Below are positions 1-12,642 of a DNA stretch of 64,000 nt, one piece after another (the stretch's first letter is position 1; each line of letters begins with the position of its first letter). The notes under the pieces are model-generated. The model saw only the letters and a program-made list of their open reading frames with translations, had not been told where the DNA came from and ran no database searches. Source of the DNA: Odontocerum albicorne. Its lineage: Eukaryota; Arthropoda; Insecta; Trichoptera; Odontoceridae. The translations under genes and the position numbers were made by a program. The stretch is taken from NCBI GenBank assembly GCA_949825065.1, contig OX463854.1, forward strand, positions 11,011,112 to 11,075,111. Reading direction: 5' to 3'.

Positions 1-176
1 TTTGATATTTTGCTCGTTGATGCCATGTGATGCTGCTCTCTGATTTCCTCTTCAGACTTCTTTTGAGCCTCTTTATGCTTCTTGGGTACCATTGGATTAT
101 TCCGGACGTCCAATGGGAATCTGACATTCTGGCTACGTGTCCCGCGCATTGCCACTTCATTTTCTTGCACACTTTA
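1..176 (-). pseudogene. LINE ORF2 C-terminal fragment (cut by window edge)
   Basis: Read on the minus strand, bases 176 to 1 form one stop-free frame containing GHVARMSDSHWTSGIIQWY followed by a basic stretch (KRLKRSLKRKS) and TWHQRAKYQ at the window edge. The order W-x-GH-V-A-R-M, a W-S/T-x-x-I/L-x-W-x-P-R block, a basic linker and W-x-x-x-A is the usual C-terminus of arthropod non-LTR retrotransposon ORF2, downstream of the reverse transcriptase. The rest of the element would lie on both sides: the RT upstream beyond position 176, where I see no continuation, and the 3' end outside the window. It is a 5'-truncated relic. Which LINE clade it belongs to cannot be fixed from 58 residues. Confidence 0.6.
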
Positions 177-180
177 AATA

Positions 181-598
181 CGTATTCCCCATTTGTTTTT
201 TTGCAAATCTAGGTGTTTCGTTTACGTTTAAATTAATAAGAATATATCTTTACGTATATTCTGATTCAAGTGCGAGTATTTGGCAGCAAAATAAAATATA
301 TAATACGAGTATATGTAAATATTTATATAAAATGTTAGGCTAAAATTTGCCGTTTCCATCACGAGTAATTGGGAATGAATGTTGAGTAAAATTTGAACAT
401 TTCCAACTTTCCACTAATGACCTACTATGTGTGTAAATAATATATCGTAATGAATTCAAAATCTATTAATTCGGGAAAGCACATAATTAAAACGGCTACA
501 AGGTTTGGAATTGCATAAAGTTTTACAGTATACATAGAACTGCAAATATTGCTATCATGTACTAAATATAAAATAACCTAGAGCTCGCAATATGTATT
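181..598. other. AT-rich interval, nothing recognised
   Basis: Only short open frames occur. One TACGAGTA octamer lies at 304-311. Confidence 0.5.
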
Positions 599-786
599 AC
601 ACTTTTGCTGTATACAGTGCAATCTGGTGGGATAATTAATATGAGACAATCTCTTTCAAGCAACTAGAAAAAGTTTAAAGAGGTTTAAGTGAATATGACC
701 AGACTGAAACCCTTTGTAAAGATAGGGTAACAGTGGAAATCAAACCCCTAACCCCTGGGCTGGGAGACAGGCGTCTCATCGAACAA
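599..786 (-). repeat. SINE-A copy, minus strand
   Basis: Read in reverse, the block has a tRNA-like head with a B-box-like segment (about 735-785), an AG-rich body, and the conserved tail containing GAAAGAGATTG and CCACCAGATTG, ending near GCAAAAGT at 600. The same head, body and tail recur many times in this window. Confidence 0.65.
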
Positions 787-1984
787 TATACAGAAGTAGT
801 AGGTATATGAATATATGAGTATTATATATGTGATCGAACTCTGAAAAAAATGTTCATTGTTATTAATAAGAAATTCATTCGAAAATCCTAAGACTTTCAA
901 GAATCAAACATTTTATTTTATGATCTTTATGAAATTAGGTCAATTGTTTTAAAATATACATAATGTCTCCCCCGAGCCTAAACCCGTTGAAAGTCCTAAA
1001 CCCCATGCTAAACCTGACCTTTCGAACTTTCGATTCGTATCTTTGTTAAGGATATAAGGGAAGTAATAATTATCAGGACGAGAGAGCTCTTCCTCTTTGT
1101 ACTACAGTACGAGAGCCAAATCCTTAGTTGAAAAGTTAAGTTAAAACAGTCAAATAGCTGGAATGGTTATGACCCCCGGGTTAGAATGTTTTTGCCATTG
1201 AATTATTTTGTTACATGTACATTTATAATAATAATAAATTTCACAATGCAAAAAAATATTTTTTTATCAATAAATTCATTATCTAGGTTTATAAAAAATG
1301 TGAAGTAAAATTCCCTCGAAATAGATAAATTTATTATACGAGTACTTATAGAAATAAAATAAATTTTTAAAACCTTTTTTATATTACTAATTAGTTGATA
1401 CAGGCTGACTAATTTCATATATACGAGTATATTGCGCCTCGAGAGAAATAATTAATCACCTTTGGAAATTATTGTTTGGCATTATGTAAGTGGTAAAATA
1501 AAGGTATTTAAATTTTTTTTTTATTTATTATTTTCATATTTTTTGACATACTCGTATATTACTGTTATATTGATATACTTGTTATATTGATAAAAAATAA
1601 CAAAATATAATAATTGCAAGGGATTGCGAAAATTTACATCGTCAAAAAATACAATTCTGAGATGAAAAGAATGCTTTCTCTAATATTTTTTTATATTTAT
1701 GCATTTATAATTTTACTTTCGAGAAAAATAAATGTATGATATTTTTACATAAGATTTTCATTTTTAAACTTTTTATTATTTATTCACATTATTAAACTAT
1801 ATTTATTTCTGAGATATAACTAACCCTTGGATTATAGTTGGTCATATTCATATTGAATGTTATATTACAGTCATATGAATGTTATATTGATGAAATTGAA
1901 GTATTTTGAGTTCTTCAATGTATTGTAACTAAGTTATAATCTGAATAAGAATAGTAAAAAAAGGTTTTATTGTAAAAGCTATCC
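787..1984. other. AT-rich interval, no gene seen
   Basis: No open frame resembles a known protein. Octamers TACGAGTA or TACTCGTA lie at about 1337, 1422 and 1549. A GC-richer patch at 968-1010 has no recognisable element. Confidence 0.5.
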
Positions 1985-2236
1985 ATTTATTTATTATTTA
2001 TTTATTTAACACTTTTATTGCAAATACAATCAGGTGGGATTATTGCCAGGCGGCAATCTCTTTCAACCAACCAGACAAAAGTAAAAGAAGCAAGTTACAT
2101 GGTCGCATAAATCATTCAAATGACTATCCATCTCCACGAGATCCATAAACACATTCGTGAGCATACCCACGAACCCCACAAAGACGCACAATCACCCGAA
2201 CATTATTTTTCATATAAAGTGAGATATCATCAAAAC
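1985..2236 (-). repeat. 3' end of an L2/CR1-like LINE
   Basis: This stretch matches 51945-52200 almost base for base: a (TTTA)n run at the left, a tail containing AATCAGGTGGGATTATTGCC, and a body with CCCACGAACCCCACAAAGAC. On the minus strand it is a LINE 3' untranslated region ending in (TAAA)n. The coding end is missing here but present in the 52 kb copy. Confidence 0.7.
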
Positions 2237-4164
2237 TGCTTTGTTTTTCAAATAAAAATTGTCTTCTATAGCAAAAGTATATAATTTTAAAATTAAATTC
2301 GATATTTTTAATAATGCATCATTTTTTTATTTAATTAATTTTTAATACTATTAATAATCGGCGGCTTTATTGCTTTAATAAAATATTTTTAAACCAAATA
2401 GAAAAAAAATATAGAGTTAGTATCGATTGTTAGGTTAGAAGCTATTTTTTAAAATATTTATGATAAAAAGATATATAATGATATTTAATTTATTGTATAT
2501 TACAAAATATGTGTTCATACGAAATGGATATAGGATAAAATTATTCAAGATTGACAATGTGCCCTTACATAATTACGTTTAATTGCTTCAACCCCAATTT
2601 CGTATGGGCAAAGGATGTTGAGAAACATCTTTATAACGGCGATAATACACATTCATAAAATAATATAGATACATTATTCATAAACTTTAATGTATTTTAA
2701 GACAAATTAAATAAATACAAAACAGGGCAAAAGGTAATAAAGGATTTTGAATGACTTCCCTCAATTCGAATTACAAAGTGTTCCAGAAACAAAATTATAC
2801 TAAAATGTTGTTTATAATTATTTTTTCTCATAATTAAAAGTATGTTACCAGTTTAAGTGTATTTTATTATAATACAAGTATATTTTTGATGTTTTATTTG
2901 TTAAAAATATTTGTCATCATAAAATGACTAACCAAGTTTAAATATATGTAACTAAAAATGTGATCCTCCAGCCAATAGCTGGTAGAGGTAACAAAATATT
3001 TAAGGCTATAAATATGAAAAAAAAGAGATAATATTTTTTTAAAGTAAAATAAGAGACGTCAGTGAAAAGAAAACATATAAAACATAATTTTAATATGACT
3101 TATGACTTAGAGATGCGGAAAAAAGAAGAGAAAAATATAATAAATAAAGACACGCTTCATTACACTATTTTATTATATTAAATAATACTGAAGTCGAAAA
3201 TATTTCTATTACTATATACTCGTATTATGACGAATTAATTAAGTATGGCACATTTTACTACACTGAGTTAGGAATGTTTTCAAATTGCGTCATTTTGATT
3301 TCGCTAATTCTCCTTGCTAACCGATATTATACTAAAGTAAGACGTTTATATTTAGAAAAATATTTCTTGGTAACTTTTTTCATTTTTTTTTAATTAAAAA
3401 ATAAACTTTAATCTGTACCAGAAAAAGTTTTCACAAAAAATAATCGCTATAAAATAAAACAAAATTTAAAAAAAATTAAGACTAAATAAAAATGAGAAGT
3501 AAAAATTATTCCTTAAATAAAAATAGAATACAAACGAGTAAGCCGATGGTATGTATTATTGTGTATTGTTATGGGTTTTAATTTTATACATATTTTTTTC
3601 AATTAATAACTATTTGAGAACATCACTAGTCGGGAAAAAAAACCGCTCAAGCGTGAAACCCATTACGTGCAAATGTAACAGGAGGGCCCACAAACCATAA
3701 AGTTTCATAATTTTTGTCACCGTCACGCCCTATTGGAGGATATACAGAGAAAATCTCCATTTGTGCTACTCACTTCTGAAATCGTGTTTGAATGTAGATA
3801 AAAAACGCAAAAATATCCAAAACAATGCAAATATTTTTTGCTAGAAAATTTGACTTGAAAAGAGTGAGACCTTTTCAAGAAAATCGATTATAAATCTGTT
3901 GATAAATCCATATGAGGAGGGTATTTTTTCTAACGTTTGTCGTCTTTTATTCATACTCCGCTTCGGAAAATCGCCAATAGAATGCTTTTTAAGGGTCGAA
4001 AGAAATATTTGCCCAGACTGAACTATCGTCGTTTTCGTAAATATTTTCTGCTGACAGTGTTGATGGTTCGAGTGCTAAGTTTGTAAAAATCAAAATTTGA
4101 ACTACATATTGTCGTTTCAAGCATAGTGCACGGCACCAGTACAAAGACTATAGAAATAGGTAGA
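2237..4164. other. AT-rich interval, no gene seen
   Basis: About 1.9 kb without a convincing open frame. TACTCGTA occurs at 3217. From about 3640 to 4100 base composition is more balanced, which may mark an unidentified old insertion, but I could not match it to any family. Confidence 0.45.
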
Positions 4165-4315
4165 TAGCTGCTGCTCAATGCTCGGAGATTCGGCTCACTT
4201 GATGCTTTCCGGTGAAAAGTAGCTGGGTGAAGAGATTCCTCTTTAGCAGGTAGTAGATGGTCGCAAGTAAAAGGCAGTAGATAGAGCGAACGGAGAATGT
4301 ATTTTTTGGCACTGT
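4165..4315 (+). repeat. SINE-C copy
   Basis: Aligns by eye with 42145-42300. Shared blocks include GCTCAAT, a CGGAGATT segment followed by a B-box-like stretch, CCGGTGAA, and GAGATTCCTCTTT, then a CAGTAGA block. Two independent copies with a tRNA-like promoter region suggest a short interspersed element. Confidence 0.5.
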
Positions 4316-5172
4316 CAATGATTTAGTCGGAGTGTTGGTCTGATTTTCGGACCTCTTACTCCTTCATTGGGTATTGTAAAACGGACTTGGGTTATTTGAT
4401 TGTATATTTCTTTTGACGTTCCTTATGTGCGGCCAATCGCTCATCGCAAGCGCCTGTTCTCATAACTTGCAAAATATCACAATTCTCGCGAGTTTTCGCA
4501 TGCGTGGGCCGGCCGACTTTTGATACTGTCTCGCGATAGCCGCGCACAAGAAACATTTCAGTTATGGTCGTGACACTGCACGGACCTCAACAAACATAAA
4601 ATTTACATACAAATCATCAAAAATATCTAAAAATTTATACGTAAAAATACCAAATAACATCAAAATATCATATCATAAAGGTACCAAATAACAAACAGGA
4701 AAACAAATACATCATATGTTTTGGCTGACGCATACGTCCGATACACATAGTCTGTCGAATAGTAACATATATTTGTTATCAATTATTGATTGTTAATTGT
4801 TTGTTAAATATTAAACTTACCATTATTTATGTTTCGGCAATATTGTGTAAAATAGAATTATTATTAATATTTAATTATAAGTTGTCTATCAACCAGTTGA
4901 TTTGTTAAGAATTATTGATATCCCGGTTTCTAAAGCCGAATGTGGCACTTATACGTATTGGAAGATCTATAAAAGTTTATTTGTAGTTGTCAACCCTTGA
5001 TAAGTTTTCTTATCAAATATATTTTTCTAAACATATTCAAATGCGGGGAAGTTCCTTATTTAATGGCCACTGCCACCACTTTTCTATCATCACACTCAAT
5101 TTCTTTAACATTATTTTGTAATATATTTAATCTGTCAATAATAAAGGGTTAAAACCTCGGGTGAGAGCGCCC
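4316..5172. other. Interval before the piggyBac element, no gene seen
   Basis: Contains a GC-richer patch at about 4430-4580, then AT-rich sequence. I recognise nothing in it. Confidence 0.45.
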
Positions 5173-7807
5173 TTAACCTTTTTACGGCGATGGCTCGAGT
5201 ATCTTTCGTGTGTTCCACAGGCGGCGGTGTTTTAAGTCAATAAATTTATATTGTATCTACATAAAAATATGACTCACCACTTTCCCGAATCTGAGTACTG
5301 TCGAACTGTGCGCCGATGCATTTTTTAGCTGACACTATACACACGTAATATTAGAAAATATTCTTATAACACTATTATACAAATAAAAGTATGTTTTTGG
5401 ATTTTGACGAAAAGATTTATAACGATAAGTACACTGGAATAATAATATTTCTACTGTGGAAAGTGTTTGCTGGCGTGAAATGGTCCAAAACATGTTACAC
5501 ACAGACTCACATTGCACTCACCACACATACATCTAGATATTTTCCTTAATTTATGTTTATGAGCGCATTCATAGCATCGACGAGAAGGTTCCGCACAGTT
5601 TTCAGTTCCTGGAATTTCTTTAGGACTGTGTGCGGCTATTATTGAACCCGATAAACCAAGATGTAGTGGATTGCTAGTGGACGGAGATGAATGGGACAAT
5701 TTTGATGCTAGTTTATATTTTTCAAATATTTGTCTTATAACTGCTAAATGAAATTCCGCTAAACCTATTGTTTTTCCGGTTGTATGCTTGTAAATAAAAT
5801 ACGAATTTAGCATGTATAGATCAACAAAATGAAAAGCCAGCTTTCTATACCATTTTAAAGTTTTTCGAAGGCATTTTAAACTACTAAGCATCATATCGGT
5901 TTTGTCCACACTACCCATATTTTTATTGTAATCCACAATGCACTCAGGTTTTTTTACCTGTTCGCCAGTTTTATAATTTAATTTCTCTGTTGAAATAAAT
6001 CTGTCACTATGAATTGTTGTCAGCATATGAATTTCTCTCTTATAGTGCCATAGCCAACAAGGGTCCACAATGTTGAGAATCAATGTCTCCTTTCTTGGTT
6101 TTTTTGAAGTTGGGCATACCTTTACGAGATTTTCGAACGGTTCCACATGCATTTGTTTTATTGTCATGTAAAAACTAAAATAATTGTGGGCTTGTGTACC
6201 AGTTATCACACCACAAGTTGTGTCCTTTTCCAAGATAGTCATTGAGAAGCGTTTTGATAACTGCACCCGATATACCCAACGATTTATCATAAATTATTTC
6301 TGTTCCATCACCGCAATACACAATCAGATCTAACACACAACCGGTTTCAACATCACATAAAACAAATAATTTAATGCCGAATCTGTGACGTTTGGAAGGG
6401 ATGTATTGTTTTATCATAAGACGACCTTTGAAAACAACTATGCTCTCATCGATACACAAGTTTTTGTGAGGCAGCATGACACTTGTAAAAACTTTGCGAG
6501 TATGATCAAGCAATAATCTTATTTTACGCAATTTGTCACCACTATTTGTTATGTTGTTATTAGAAAAATGTAACATATTTAAAATCAGTTCATACCGGTC
6601 CCTTGACATAGTCTTGCCAAAAATTGGGCTATTTAAAAGTGGGTCTGTGGACCAATGTTCCCGTATGGTTAAATGCTTATTTCGTGTAATCAACATTGTG
6701 ACACCAAAGAATACATATAATTCTGGTACATTTGTATCCACCCAGCGTTGAATTCGTGATTTAGCGGAATATTCCTTACTCAATTTTTTAAAATTATAAA
6801 ATTGGTTAGTCTGTTGTACCACATTTTCAATTATATTTTTATTTAAAAAATATTCGAAAATATCGAGTTCGGATGATTCTGGTGTAAGTTGGCACGAGGG
6901 CAAGATGCCAGATGAAAATTCATCAATCTCGTGGATTATTGGCGCAAATGGACCTCGGCTCCATGAAGAAAATACATTTTCTAATAGTTCGTTTGGTTCC
7001 ACATTGCCGCTGGTTGTTGCTCCAATATCTGGAATAATTGTATCATCCATTCTCTGCTCTTCTTCTAATGGATCAACATCGTCTTCTTCATCGGTTAATT
7101 CAAAATCTGAATCAAGTTCTACTACCGTGATATCTTCAATTTCCTCTCCAGTCAAGTTCCTTTTAGCCATATTGATAATATAAGCGGTGTTGAATTTTTA
7201 AGGTTATTTTAAAAAATTTATGAATTTTTCAATGGCGTATAACACACGTAACATAAAAAATAACGACGATTTGAAAAGTTGTAAAAGTAAGTGAATGTTA
7301 AAATCTCTTAAAAAACAGTTTGTGTAATGGTATCCAAATCAAAGCTATAAATAAAGTGCGACAATATAAGAAGCAATAATCGAAGAAAACAATAATCCAT
7401 AAACAATGAAAAAGCAATTTTTGTAAATATGCAATACGCGTATTTACAAAAAAAATATCGACGCATAATACTTCATATTGATCGGGAGCAATCGTCATTA
7501 GAAACATGACCTTCGGATCGCCCGAACGCGTGGCGCGATTATTCAAAATGCTTTAAATATCGACGGGCTGCAAGGGGTCTGTTTAAATCCTTCTTATGGA
7601 TCAAATACTTGAAGCTTTGATGATTTTAAAAGAGATGTCACTAGAGGACACGTTTTGTCTTATATTCAGGTTAAAAATTTTAAAGAAGATTTAATTTTGA
7701 CCGAGATATCCACACGCAAAGTTAGTGGCCACTATAATGGCCGCTCGCCAGGACGGCACGTATTATGTATGGGCCATTTAAGTGGTCCGTAGCCGTGAAA
7801 GAGTTAA
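5173..7807 (-). mobile_element. piggyBac-type DNA transposon, about 2.6 kb
   Basis: The transposase gene at 5451-7170 is bracketed by TTAA at 5173-5176 and 7804-7807, the known piggyBac target site. Just inside, the ends read CCTTTTTACGGCGATGG (left) and, in reverse complement, CTCTTTCACGGCTACGG (right). These match at 12 of 17 positions and look like decayed terminal inverted repeats. The total length fits the usual 2.3-2.6 kb of piggyBac elements. The boundaries are inferred from these two signals; the family assignment comes from the protein. Confidence 0.7.
5451..7170 (-). pseudogene. piggyBac transposase with one stop and one frameshift
   Basis: This gene cuts and pastes a DNA transposon at TTAA in the nucleus. 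From the ATG at 7170, 331 codons read without interruption. They comprise an acidic N-terminus (residues 10-45), the first catalytic Asp in the CIDESIVVFKGR motif (D241), and the second in WCDNWYTSPQLF (D322). A TAG at 6175-6177 then interrupts, and the same frame continues past it with piggyBac-like sequence (ACGTVRKSRKGMP). Near 6040-6052 the frame shifts. The other frame carries REIHMLTTIHSDRF, the third Asp in CIVDYNKNMGSVDKTD, and a C-terminal Cys-rich zinc-binding domain (CYECAH, CMCGEC, LCVTCF). The three DDD residues and the Cys domain are therefore all still visible. It ends at 5451. The total of about 570 residues is normal for the family. It is inactive as read, but recently so by the small number of lesions. 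Confidence 0.92.
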
Positions 7808-9539
7808 AGAGATCTGTTGTCTAAATCGCACTATGTAATTTGTCCTTTTTTATTATTATTGATCATTTTATTAGAGTAAAGATATCAATAGTTATTTTTT
7901 ACAAAAAAAATCGATAAAAAAAATATCTGTTTAAAGTTTTTACTACTTTAAGAATTTGACATTTTCAAATTATTTTCCATATATAACGCAATATCATTAT
8001 GTAAATCATCCATTTTCGACATTCCTCATAAAACCGACAATGTGGAACATCTTAAAAAAACACCGTTCCAATATTTATTCATCACTATAAAAGTTGAGTG
8101 TAAACAATAACTCTTATCTAAAACATCCCACAAATGCATGCAAGCTGATGATAAGTATGTGTAAAATACACTCTAATGCTCACTGACGATTCCAATACTG
8201 CCATTTTACTTCTAAAGGGCCAATCATAGCCCTTCGGAGGAGGTGTCACATCAGACTCACGTTAGGGATTGTGCCGCCTTTATATCTAAACAATAATATA
8301 ATATACCACTAAGATTTTCTTATAAAGAGGCGTTTAGCCACTTTAAAAAAATATATTTGCACTGCGAGTAACTTTCCTTTTTCAGTGATGTCGGATCATA
8401 AATCCATTGTCACTATTATTCCTTTCACGCCCCTTTGGGCAGTTCCTTCTTCGTCACCACGTGACGTCACGCTAATAAAATAAATAAAGATTATTATGAT
8501 CTTCTAGTGTAGATCGCGCAGGATGGGGATTTATTTTGTCTTCCTTAACAGCGTGGAAGGAGGTGGGATCGAACTGACCTGAACTGAACCACTAAGATCC
8601 AAAAGATTCCGAACCAGTTGGAGCGTTTATCAACAGATACCACGGGCGAAATAACATTTATAATTTGATACATCTAACCTCAGTAGTTTGGCGACTTGAA
8701 CTAATAGAATACGCGTGTTTCGTTCAATTCTTAAATACAAAAAATGAATATGGCGCTGATATAAAGTTTATTTTAAAGTAAGCAATACGTATTCATTTAA
8801 ATTTGTTTAATTTTTGACGGACTTTTCCCCTCTTTTGAAAAAAATTTGATGCCTTCGCGATATTCATTTTTTTATCATTTCGTCTTCTATCGACACTAGT
8901 TGACATAGAACTGAGGGTTGAGGCATCAAATAATAACTAACATCGCCTAATCAAGCAATGAGCGTGACAAGCGTGGTATCTATTCGTACAGGCTTCTTAG
9001 GTCACCAACTTATTCTGGTCGGAAAATTTTGAACATTAGTGATATATGAAAAATTATATAAAGCAGAGAAGTCTATATTCCGCACTAAAATAAAATTGGT
9101 AAAAAATATTGATAAGGCTGAGAGTAAATACTTGATTAATTTCTATGTGTTCAATTTTGTTAAACGCAACCTAAATAACCTTTCATCAAGCAACGGGCAC
9201 GTATCTCCATAGCTCTTGTATAAGCTGGAAAATATTGTCGTATGGTTATAAACTGACCATTTGTATACTTTACAATAAAGTGTCAATTAAAAAAACTTAA
9301 AAATGTACCATTACAAAAAAAGATTACTCCCTGAAGTAAGAAAATATTGTTAAAATTACATAAAGTATGTTAAAAGGTGTAAAAAATAAGGAGTATGAAA
9401 TTTTGGAAAAACAACCTATATTAGAATAAGAAATGTGAAGACATAACATAAGGAAAGAACGCAAGTTGAAAGAAGATAGGGATAAATATAAAGGCCGTGA
9501 AGAAAGAATATGTGATGAGAAGAACATAAAAGGTTAATT
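7808..9539. other. Interval, no gene seen
   Basis: Mostly AT-rich. A GC-richer patch at about 8190-8640 includes CACGTGACGTCACG and GGGATCGAAC-like sequence, possibly part of an old element, but I cannot classify it. Confidence 0.4.
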
Positions 9540-9690
9540 TGAGTAGTACTAAAAATGAAAAGGCTTCATAATAGAAAAGCATGCATGACGAGACAGAAGC
9601 AAACGATGTTTGCTAGGAGAGAATGAAGTGGAGATCTGGCCTCTCAGTCTATCCTAATACGGGCATGGTGTGATGGTGATGATGATAGTA
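9540..9690 (+). pseudogene. LINE-W C-terminal end and 3' tail
   Basis: In one forward frame the sequence reads as a decayed LINE ORF2 end, with KWRSGLSVYPN just before the stop, followed by a short TGATGG/GATGAT repeat tail (about 9665-9690). This ending (W-R-S-x-L-S-x-Y-P) recurs at 21180, 22560, 28565, 40255 and 50810. A stop lies inside the frame, so it is dead. Nothing of the reverse transcriptase is present. Confidence 0.6.
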
Positions 9691-10539
9691 TGAACGTCGC
9701 AAAATGTGTTCGTCGCAGTAGGAAAACTTACATTCGATACTCACAAGCAGGGATGAAAACTTCAGAAAAAAAAGTTTCGGTTTGTGTCTTAGGTGTCTCG
9801 TCTTCAAAACAACTGTTTACCTCTAGAAGTGGTGCAGATATAAACATATATTAATTGCATTGGTTTCAAAATGTTTTCGGAAACATACCTGTCACCTACT
9901 GTATGTTTGAAATGTGATATTTGTATAATAACACTGTAAGGATGTATGGTATATCCACCACTGGCCAGATCTAGCTAGTGGCGGGTATGGTGATGGGGGG
10001 GGGGGGTGCACGGGACTGGTCACATCTTCTTCTGTATTATTTCTAGAACACTCCTGCTTTCACTTTAACATACATCCAAGAGTGCACATTTCTTCTGCGA
10101 CCTATTATTACACTCAAAATACTGTGTATTGACAGTAGGGCTCACAATATAAACACCATGTATACTATTCCTATAATACTTGCTGCGAAGTGGAAGCAAA
10201 TGGGGAACAGCTGTTCTATATTTCCCAACAAAACCACAAAATATGCTCAAAAGTTAGATATTACGTTCCTCAGAATTAAATAAATAAATAAATTGAGGTT
10301 TATTGATAGCAACCTTGTATGAACATATTTAAATACATTCCAAAATCATATCTCAAGATAAATAGCAGAAAATAGATAAACGAGATAAATTATCAAAAGG
10401 TTTGGGCTCATCTCATAAAATCCCTCCCGAGATACACCCCACTAATATAGGGCAAGCCCAGCCGCGAGGACACCAGACGTTTTTAAGCCCACACCTTTAA
10501 TTGATGCTGCGACGAAGAAAAATAAGATTATACTGTAAG
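9691..10539. other. Interval with a G-run, no gene seen
   Basis: Holds a run of G at about 9994-10006, a (TAAA)n run at about 10278 and a GC-richer stretch at 10420-10500. No element identified. Confidence 0.4.
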
Positions 10540-11487
10540 TACGAGGCGTTCAAGAAAGTAAGTGTACTGAGGCTCTCACGACCGGATGGATTTTATTTTC
10601 GACATGTTGGCTACACTTCCGTGTAGCCTGACCCTTCCTCTCCGCAACGAGACCGGTTCGAGGTAAGTACGTTGAGAAGTGTCGACGCGACAACACGTTT
10701 CGTGAAAAATGTAAATCCAATCTCCCGCCAAGTGCGAAATACGCGGCGTCATCCGTTATCTCGTTTGGAAGGGAAAACCTCCGGTTGAGGTTTATAATGA
10801 GGTGAAAACTGCATATGGTGATAAAGCTATGAATCGTACGAGTGTGTACAAGTGGTGTCGCGAGTTTAAAAACGGTCGTACGTCTGTGCATGATGATCAG
10901 AGGAGCGGAAGACCTTCAATTGTGACTGACGAAATTGACGAAATTGTTTTGGGACTGTCAAGGCATAATTTTAATTGAATATATGCCTCAAGGGGAGACC
11001 ATCAACTCTGCAAGATACTGTGAGACCCTAAAAAAATTGCGGAGGACAAGAGGAGAGGCATGCTGACAAAGGGAGTCTGCCTGCTGCACGACAATGCCAG
11101 ACCACACACGGCCAACGCCACGAAGGAACTGCTCGCCTCGTTTAAATGGGATGTCCTGAACCATCCCGCGCATTCCCCTGACCTAGCATCTTTAGATTAC
11201 TATCTCTTTACCTCCCTGAAGCTGCACATGGGTGGAAAAAGGTTTTCAACCGACGAGGATGTAAAGGTGGAGATGGAGAAGTGGACGGAGGGGTTGGCGG
11301 GAAACTACTTCGAGGAAGGCATCAAAACGTTGATATCCCGCTTCACCACCTGCATTGAGAGGAATGGCGACTATGTCGAAAAATAGCTTGCATATGTACT
11401 ACGGTAACCACGTATTTTTTTTGTTTAAATAAAAAAAATTGTAACCTACAAAAATTCAGTACATTTACTTTCTGGACTTACCTAGTA
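10540..11487 (+). mobile_element. Internally deleted mariner (Tc1/mariner) element
   Basis: The ends carry matching terminal repeats with the shared core AGAAAGTAARTGTACTGA. The left end reads from TACGAGG at 10540; the right end, in reverse complement, reads from TACTAGG ending at 11487. TA at both borders fits mariner target-site use. A second copy with the same ends lies at 20279-20912. At about 0.95 kb it is shorter than the usual 1.3 kb because the middle of the transposase gene is missing. Confidence 0.85.
10709..11391 (+). pseudogene. Mariner transposase, central part deleted
   Basis: The gene moves a Tc1/mariner DNA element by cut and paste. The ATG at 10709 is followed at once by TAA. 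The frame then gives the N-terminal helix-turn-helix region (VIRYLVWKGKPPVEVYNEV, then SVYKWCREFKNGRTSVHDD and RSGRPSIVTDEID). After about 10955 the sequence jumps to GIILIEYMPQGETINSARYC, so the segment with the first catalytic Asp is gone. A second lesion follows: compared with the 20.7 kb copy about 10 bases are missing near 11042, shifting frame. From 11060 the C-terminal third is intact, with the second Asp in LLHDNARPHTA and the third in HSPDLASLDYYLF, ending at the stop after GDYVEK. It cannot be active. Confidence 0.85.
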
Positions 11488-11765
11488 GTAATATTGTATC
11501 GCTGCAAGTTTAAATTGTAACATTTTTAACCGAAATAGACCAGTCCCCTAATGTAAGTTAAAAACGTTACATTTTTTTTATACTTCAAAGAAAATAATTA
11601 ATAGTCATGTATTGAGGATCGATGTGTACAAATTATGTTATTATTATTTTTAAATTAACAAGGATCGTTCCAAGCCCACAGAACCAAGAACAGATTGCAT
11701 GTGAGAATGGAACGGCCCTGATGCGACATACGGCAGTTAAGGTGAACGGAATCAAACAACAAACA

Positions 11766-11950
11766 AGATTAACATTTGACAGGATTTTACGATGAGGCCA
11801 TAAAGCGGCTGCCACCGTTGGTCATTAACGTCGGAAAGAATGTTTATTTCTATTAACATCCCATTTTTCCGGGATGTCATTTCGGCTTTTTGAAGAAATG
11901 TTATGGGGGAAATATTTTACTAGTTCGTTGACACATTGCTTTCTGATGAA
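11766..11950 (+). repeat. Unclassified dispersed repeat, copy 1
   Basis: Matches 14715-14900 in the same orientation. Shared blocks are GGCCATAAA, TTTCYATTAACATCCC and ATATTTTACT-GTTCRTTGACA. No coding or terminal-repeat signal was seen, so its class is unknown. Confidence 0.5.
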
Positions 11951-12144
11951 ATATAAGCAAGAAGTGACAGACAACGGATCTTTTGTCACAAAATAAGGAC
12001 GCAATTAAAATCGCATCGTTTGAGGTAAAGCTGAGGTTACACGGCGACTTTTGACTAATATAGTATTGTAATTTATTTTTTAAAACTAATTTCAAATATG
12101 TAACCAAAAATTAAATTTATAAAATATATTTAATTGAAGATAAC

Positions 12145-12232
12145 TTACGTGGCCTTAACAGTAAGATGCCTGTCTTTCAACACGGATGTTGCGAGTTTGA
12201 TTACTACTGGAAAGTAGTTACAAAATTCTAGT
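12145..12232 (+). repeat. SINE-A head fragment
   Basis: Only the tRNA-like head is present, with TGGCCTTAACAGTAAGATG, a CTGTCTTTCAAC anticodon-like loop and a B-box-like GAGTTTGATTAC. The body and tail are absent. Confidence 0.45.
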
Positions 12233-12642
12233 TGGTTAGAAGAAATTGTTATGTAGCAATAAAAAACGTAGAACAGTATGTAACAAAATATTTTGTTTTG
12301 GTTTGTTTAATTATTATTTATTTAGTTTTATGTAATAATATTCTATTAATTTTTACCCAATTTCAACTTGCATTTAAATTTTTGTTATATTCTTATCATA
12401 AAAAAACCTATAAGTGAAAAAAATTCCAGTTGCTTTCGGCTTCTAAAATAGTTTTTTTAATATTTTGTTTAAATTCTTGCAGGCTTTTGCTAGTCGAATG
12501 TCGTTGCGACTCCTCGTGGGGTAATTTGGGACCTTCTTATTGTAAATCACACCTTTTCAGGTATACTTAAGTGACAAACTATTAAGTCAAATAAAAAATA
12601 TTGATTGAGACATTAAAAATGATATACAGTTTTACCATGCAC
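12233..12642. other. AT-rich interval, no gene seen
   Basis: Only short AT-biased open frames; no element recognised. Confidence 0.4.

Noticed and set aside
6905..7183. 92-codon plus-strand frame rich in Ser
   Set aside because: Antisense of the acidic N-terminus of the piggyBac transposase.
10550..10891. 113-codon minus-strand frame in the mariner element
   Set aside because: Antisense of the transposase helix-turn-helix region.
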